Shown piece after piece: positions 60,477-64,000 of a DNA stretch of 64,000 nucleotides; within the stretch, counting starts at the first letter, position 1; each line of letters starts with the position of its first letter. The position numbers and the translations under genes are program-made. Source of the stretch: Streptomyces changanensis (lineage in GTDB: Bacteria; Actinomycetota; Actinomycetes; Streptomycetales; Streptomycetaceae); NCBI RefSeq assembly GCF_024600715.1, contig NZ_CP102332.1, positions 2,852,001 through 2,916,000 on the forward strand, given 5' to 3'. The notes beneath the pieces were generated by a model. The model was given only the letters and a program-made list of their open reading frames with translations, searched no databases and was not told the origin of the DNA.

Positions 60477-61304
60477 TCAGGACCATACGACGAGGTGGCC
60501 GCTGGTGGTCAGGCCCAGGAAGAAGGCGAAGGCGACGCGCCGCCCGGGCCCGCGGTTGGGCGCCACGGCGTGGAAGTGGCCGGGGTGGAACAGCAGTCCG
60601 TCACCCACGTGCGGCGGCAGTTCCACGCGCTGGCGGCCCTCGACGGCGCCCGGGCCGTAGCCGTACGCGTCACGGTGGCGTTCGTCGTCCGGGTCCCAGC
60701 GGTGCCGCCACACGGTGGTGGCCCCGCCGTCGGCGACACTCACGTACAGGTTGAACGCGAGCTGCGCGACGACGTGCTGGTCGAAGAGCCCGCCGGGGAA
60801 CTCGCGGTTGATGTCGTCGTAGTGCGTCAGCAGTCCGGCGTTGATCTCCCGCAGGGTCCCGCCGAAGGTCGCCCGGCCGCCGACGGTCGCGGGCACCACG
60901 GCGGCGCCCCAGGCGGCGCCGAGGCGGGCGAGGGAGATCGCCACGGGGTCCGGGCGGATCCCGGCCCGGTGCCACTCGGCGCGCGCCGCGTCGGCCTCCG
61001 CCCAGTAGCGGTCGGCGTCGAGCGTGCCGCCGGGCAGGCGGTGGTCGTTGAGCGCGGGTCCGAAGCGCAGCACCGGCGTCGGTACGCGGCCCGGGTCGTA
61101 GGGCGTGGTGTGCAGCCGGTCCAGGGCCGCGGTCACGGACCGGCAGGTGGCGGGGTCGAGGAACCCCGGGACCCGTACGGCGGCGAGGGTCCCCGCCGCG
61201 AGACGGGCCAGGTGTCCGCCGGTGAACGCGGGGGCCTCCGCGACGGTGAACAGCGGGTCGGGCGGGGCGGGCGCCTCGGTGGGCGCCGTCGGTGCGGTGA
61301 CCAT
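60477..61304 (-). CDS. Fe(II)/2-oxoglutarate-dependent oxygenase (prolyl-hydroxylase-like)
   Basis: A 275-residue oxygenase. HYD (in LTHYDDINREFPGG) and HAVAPNRGPGRRV give the His-x-Asp...His and Arg ligands; the DGLLFHPGHFHAV run is typical of the hydroxylase fold. ATG 61304 follows GAGGAGG. It is coupled to the PLP dehydratase. Hydroxylation of a free amino acid is plausible. It is not similar to the PvcB-like enzyme. Confidence 0.8.
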   Translation of the reverse strand: MVTAPTAPTEAPAPPDPLFTVAEAPAFTGGHLARLAAGTLAAVRVPGFLDPATCRSVTAALDRLHTTPYDPGRVPTPVLRFGPALNDHRLPGGTLDADRYWAEADAARAEWHRAGIRPDPVAISLARLGAAWGAAVVPATVGGRATFGGTLREINAGLLTHYDDINREFPGGLFDQHVVAQLAFNLYVSVADGGATTVWRHRWDPDDERHRDAYGYGPGAVEGRQRVELPPHVGDGLLFHPGHFHAVAPNRGPGRRVAFAFFLGLTTSGHLVVWS

Positions 61305-61338
61305 CTCGCCTCCTCGGCCGGAGGGGGTACGACTCGGG

Positions 61339-61394
61339 GCACGCGGCTTGCGGCACGCGGCTTGCGGCACGCGGCTCGGGGCATGCGGCTCGGG
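61339..61394. repeat. Four tandem 14-bp repeats in the oxygenase upstream region
   Basis: Copies of GCACGCGGCTTGCG or a close variant start at 61339, 61353, 61367 and 61381, in the 283-bp divergent gap between the oxygenase and the SDR. The gap has no gene. The later copies change to GCATGCGGCTCGGG. Confidence 0.8.
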
Positions 61395-61587
61395 CATGCG
61401 CTTGAGGGCATGCGGCACCCTCCGACCGTACGACGCACCGTCGCGACCTGCATGTCGGGGCGTCGCGGCGGGTGACGGCCCGTAGCCGAAATCACCCGTA
61501 CGGGCTGAAGCCGCCCCCTACATTCGGTCCTCCGGAGCACACCGACAGGACGCCGCCGGAACGTCGGCGGGGGCACGGGAGGACAGC

Positions 61588-62337
61588 ATGGGCGTGTTGG
61601 AGGGCAGGACCGCCGTCGTCACCGGAGGTTCGCGGGGGATCGGCCGGGGCGTGGTGGAGCGGCTCGCCCGCGACGGCGCGGAGGTGGTCTTCAACTACGC
61701 GCGGGACACGCGGGCCGCCGAGGACGTGGTGCGGACCGTGCGGGCGGCGGGCGGCAGCGCCCGGGCGGTGCGGCTGGACCTGGCGGAGGCGGGCGCGGCC
61801 GAGGAGTTGATGCGGACGGCGTCAAAGGAGTCGGCGGCCGGCCCGGTGCGGATCCTCGTGAACAACGCGGCGGTGAACTTCACGCCGACCCCGCTGGACG
61901 AGACCGGCGACGAGCTGTTCGACCGGGTGCTGGCGGTGAACGCCCGCGCGGCGTTCCTGACGGTCCGGTACGCGGCGCGGTACATGCCGGAGGGCGGGCG
62001 GATCGTCAACGTCTCCACCCTCAACACCAGCCGCCCGGGACGGGGCATCGCCCCGTACATGATGAGCAAGGGCGCGCTGGAGCAGCTCACGGCGGCGGCC
62101 GCCCAGGAGCTGGGCCCACGCGGGATCACCGTCAACACCGTGTCGCCGGGCGCCACGGACACCGACCTCCTGCGCGGCACGAACCCGCCGGAGGCGCTGG
62201 ACATGGCCGTCGGCCTGACCCCGCTGGGCCGCCTGGGCGAACCGGCCGACATCGCGGCGGTGGTCGCCTTCCTCGCGGGCCCGGACGGGGGGTGGGTCAC
62301 GGGGCAGAACATCCGGGCCACGGGCGGCCTGGGCTGA
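61588..62337 (+). CDS. Short-chain dehydrogenase/reductase
   Basis: A 249-residue classical SDR. VVTGGSRGIGRGVV is the cofactor motif (residues 10-23), NVSTLNTS supplies Ser and YMMSK (Tyr and Lys at about 155 and 159) the active site. Start ATG 61588. The substrate is unknown; it may be a 3-oxoacyl or glucose-dehydrogenase-like reductase. Divergent from the oxygenase. Confidence 0.87.
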   Translation: MGVLEGRTAVVTGGSRGIGRGVVERLARDGAEVVFNYARDTRAAEDVVRTVRAAGGSARAVRLDLAEAGAAEELMRTASKESAAGPVRILVNNAAVNFTPTPLDETGDELFDRVLAVNARAAFLTVRYAARYMPEGGRIVNVSTLNTSRPGRGIAPYMMSKGALEQLTAAAAQELGPRGITVNTVSPGATDTDLLRGTNPPEALDMAVGLTPLGRLGEPADIAAVVAFLAGPDGGWVTGQNIRATGGLG

Positions 62338-62503
62338 CCCCACGGGCCCGCCACCCCGCGGGGCCCGGACCGACGCCACGGGTGCCGGGCGCCGGCACGC
62401 GGGCGCGACACGCGGGGCACGGGCCACGACACGCGGGGCACGGACACGTGGCCCGGCCCCCGACCCGCCCTCGGCCGCCGACCCCCGGCCCCCGGCCCCC
62501 GGC

Positions 62504-63097
62504 TCACCCCACCCGGAAGCCGAGCGCCATGGCGAGCACCGCGGCCTGCTCCAGGTCGACGCGGGCACCCGCGGCCCGCGCCGTCCTGGGGTCGAGCGAC
62601 GACAGGTCACTGCCGCGCAGGTCGGCCCGGTCGAGGCGGACGTCGCGCCAGCGGGCGCCGGACAGGTCGCAGCGGGTGACCACGGCCTCCTCCAGGCGGA
62701 CGTCCGTGAGGTCGGCCTCGCGCAGGCGCACGCCGTCCAGTTCGGCCTTGCGCAGGTCGGCACCGGCCAGCTCCGCGAACGACCAGTCGCCGCCGTCGAC
62801 GGTGAGGAGGGCGAACGTCGACCCGGGGAACCGGCTGCCCACCAGCTTGCACCGCTCGAAGCGCGTGTCGAGGAACACGCACCGGCGGAAGGCGCAGTTG
62901 GTGAACGCCGACCCGGAGTGGCGGGAGGCGTTGAACCGCACCCCGGCGAAGACGCACCCGTCGAAGGAGGCCCCCTCGCTCGCCCCTTCCGTCCCGTCGA
63001 CGTCGAGGAAGGTGCACCCTTCGAACGCGTCGCCCGTGTCCAGTTCCCGCCCGTACCAGTCCTCGCCCCGCACGACGAGGTCACGTGTGATCGCCAT
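62504..63097 (-). CDS. Pentapeptide-repeat protein
   Basis: A 197-residue protein. Repeats of the A(D/N)Lxx type run from about residue 30 to 175 (FEGCTF, FDGCVF, ADLRKAELDGVRLREADLTDVRLEEA, DLSGARWRDVRLDRADLRGSDLS), forming a right-handed quadrilateral beta-helix. Some such proteins protect DNA gyrase; that is not shown here. ATG 63097. It lies next to afsR, as I recall for Streptomyces. Confidence 0.82.
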   Translation of the reverse strand: MAITRDLVVRGEDWYGRELDTGDAFEGCTFLDVDGTEGASEGASFDGCVFAGVRFNASRHSGSAFTNCAFRRCVFLDTRFERCKLVGSRFPGSTFALLTVDGGDWSFAELAGADLRKAELDGVRLREADLTDVRLEEAVVTRCDLSGARWRDVRLDRADLRGSDLSSLDPRTARAAGARVDLEQAAVLAMALGFRVG

Positions 63098-63336
63098 GGC
63101 CCGATCCAACCCCGTCCCGCCGCCACCCCCGCCACCCGGCACGCCCCCGCACGGCGACACACCCCCGGTAGGGCACCACTTCCCGCCACTTGCAACGGAT
63201 CTGACGTGGCGTCACTTGTGTGCGCCCCGTCGGGTCGTGTCACGACCTTGTGCGCAGCGTCACCCGATGCTGACGCATCCGCCATGAACAAGGCAGACTG
63301 TCAGCGGCGATACCAGCGGTACGGGCAGGGGGAGCT

Positions 63337-64000
63337 ATGGACCGTGACTACGGGCCGCGAGTGCCGGAGCAGCGTGTTCCACGGCAGGCGCAGGTACCGG
63401 GCGGTCGGGCACCGGTCGGCGACCGACCCCCCGGCGGCCACGGAACGGTCCCGGGAGGCGGGCCGGCGGGTCGCGCCGCCCTGCGCTTCGGGGTGCTCGG
63501 ACCGGTGCGCGCCTGGCGCGAAGGCGAGCCGCTGCCGTCCGGTTCGCCGCAGCAGCGCGCCCTGCTCGCGGCCCTGCTGCTGCGCGACGGGCGGACGGCG
63601 ACCGCCGCCGAGCTGATCGACGCGATCTGGGGCGACGAACCGCCCTCACAGGCGCTCGCCGCCGTCCGCACCTACGCCTCCCGGCTGCGCAAGGTCCTCC
63701 CCCCGGACGTCCTCGTCAGCGAGTCCGGCGGGTACGCGATCCGCGGCGCGGGCGACGCGCTCGACCTGAACGTGGCCCAGGAGCTGGCCGCGGAGGCGGA
63801 GAAGGCCCGTGTCGCCGGCGACCGCGCCCAGGCCGTCGCGCTGATCGACAAGGCGCTCGGGCTGTGGGACGGCGAACCCCTGGCGTCCGTGCCCGGCCCG
63901 TACGCGGAGACGCAGCGCGCCCGGCTGGAGGAGTGGCGGCTCCAGCTCGTGGAGACCCGCCTCGACCTGGACCTGGAGTGCGGCCACCACGCCGAGGCCG
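63337..64000 (+). CDS. afsR: Global regulator AfsR (5' part, runs off the right edge)
   Basis: The first 221 codons are in the window. After a Gly/Pro/Arg-rich leader of about 45 residues (DYGPRVPEQRVPRQAQV), the winged-helix domain begins ALRFGVLGPVRAWREGEPLPSG, then SPQQRALLAALLLRDGRTAT and SQALAAVRTYASRLRKVL, then the BTAD domain. The leader and this order match S. coelicolor AfsR. AfsR activates afsS and integrates AfsK-type phosphorylation. ATG 63337 has GGGGGAG before it. It is unlike the SARP at 34804 in its leader. Confidence 0.85.
   Translation, partial: MDRDYGPRVPEQRVPRQAQVPGGRAPVGDRPPGGHGTVPGGGPAGRAALRFGVLGPVRAWREGEPLPSGSPQQRALLAALLLRDGRTATAAELIDAIWGDEPPSQALAAVRTYASRLRKVLPPDVLVSESGGYAIRGAGDALDLNVAQELAAEAEKARVAGDRAQAVALIDKALGLWDGEPLASVPGPYAETQRARLEEWRLQLVETRLDLDLECGHHAEA

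Noticed and set aside
1..64000. tRNA or rRNA genes, CRISPR arrays, transposases, integrases, origins
   Set aside because: None recognised on either strand.

Overview
This is Streptomyces-type chromosomal DNA. It is very GC-rich, it carries lineage-typical genes (an XRE/DUF5753 plus DUF397 pair, FbiC, a BTAD/AfsR regulator), genes are joined by ATGA stop/start overlaps, and rare TTA leucine codons appear in regulatory or pathway genes. The edges look like conserved core: a D-Ala-D-Ala carboxypeptidase, a GPP34 protein and the XRE/DUF397 pair on the left, and FbiC, a flavin oxidoreductase and an AfsR orthologue on the right. From memory these are neighbours in S. coelicolor (about SCO4426 to SCO4442), so the middle reads as a large accessory insertion.

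Layout. 1-4.4 kb: cell wall and regulator core genes. 4.4-10.4 kb: sodium/solute symporter, ADP-ribosylglycohydrolase-like protein and a FecCD-type ABC importer. 10.5-11.3 kb: a DNA-binding hypothetical. 11.7-18.0 kb (+): HAD phosphatase, isocyanide synthase (PvcA/IsnA), Fe/2OG dioxygenase (PvcB/IsnB), CmlS/CndH-type flavin halogenase and a vanillyl-alcohol-oxidase-type enzyme. 18.1-23.2 kb: drug exporter, then a copper cassette (Met-rich membrane peptide, CopA-type ATPase, PCuAC-like protein). 23.2-34.3 kb (-): one long operon of P450, a second isocyanide synthase, a cation/proton antiporter, six deoxysugar genes and a hydrolase. 34.8-37.9 kb (+): a large SARP/AfsR-type regulator. 38.2-44.4 kb (-): ferredoxin, second sugar epimerase homologue, glycosyltransferase, flavin monooxygenase, second P450 and a StrR/NovG-type ParB-like regulator. 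44.6-48.4 kb: a DrrAB-like exporter operon divergent from a PadR regulator. 48.6-53.7 kb: membrane protein, ECF sigma factor, FbiC, LLM oxidoreductase. 54.2-56.0 kb: a second halogenase closely related to the first, detached from the cluster. 56.5-64 kb: DinB, cupin, amino acid permease, PLP dehydratase with Fe/2OG oxygenase, SDR, pentapeptide protein, and the 5' part of afsR.

How the genes may work together (inference): tyrosine or a related aromatic amino acid is turned into an isocyanide by PvcA-type enzymes using ribulose 5-phosphate. PvcB desaturates or decarboxylates it, the CmlS-type enzymes chlorinate the phenol, and the VAO-type enzyme, two P450s and a flavin monooxygenase tailor or couple the units. 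A GT1 glycosyltransferase then adds a 2,3,6-trideoxy-3-amino sugar of daunosamine/acosamine type. No PKS or NRPS gene is present in the window. The set (two isocyanide synthases, two halogenases, a complete aminodeoxysugar pathway and an embedded copper cassette) does not match any cluster I can name. I propose it as a candidate new class: a chlorinated phenolic isocyanide aminoglycoside, perhaps copper-binding. Two TTA codons, in the StrR-type regulator and the flavin monooxygenase, suggest bldA control.
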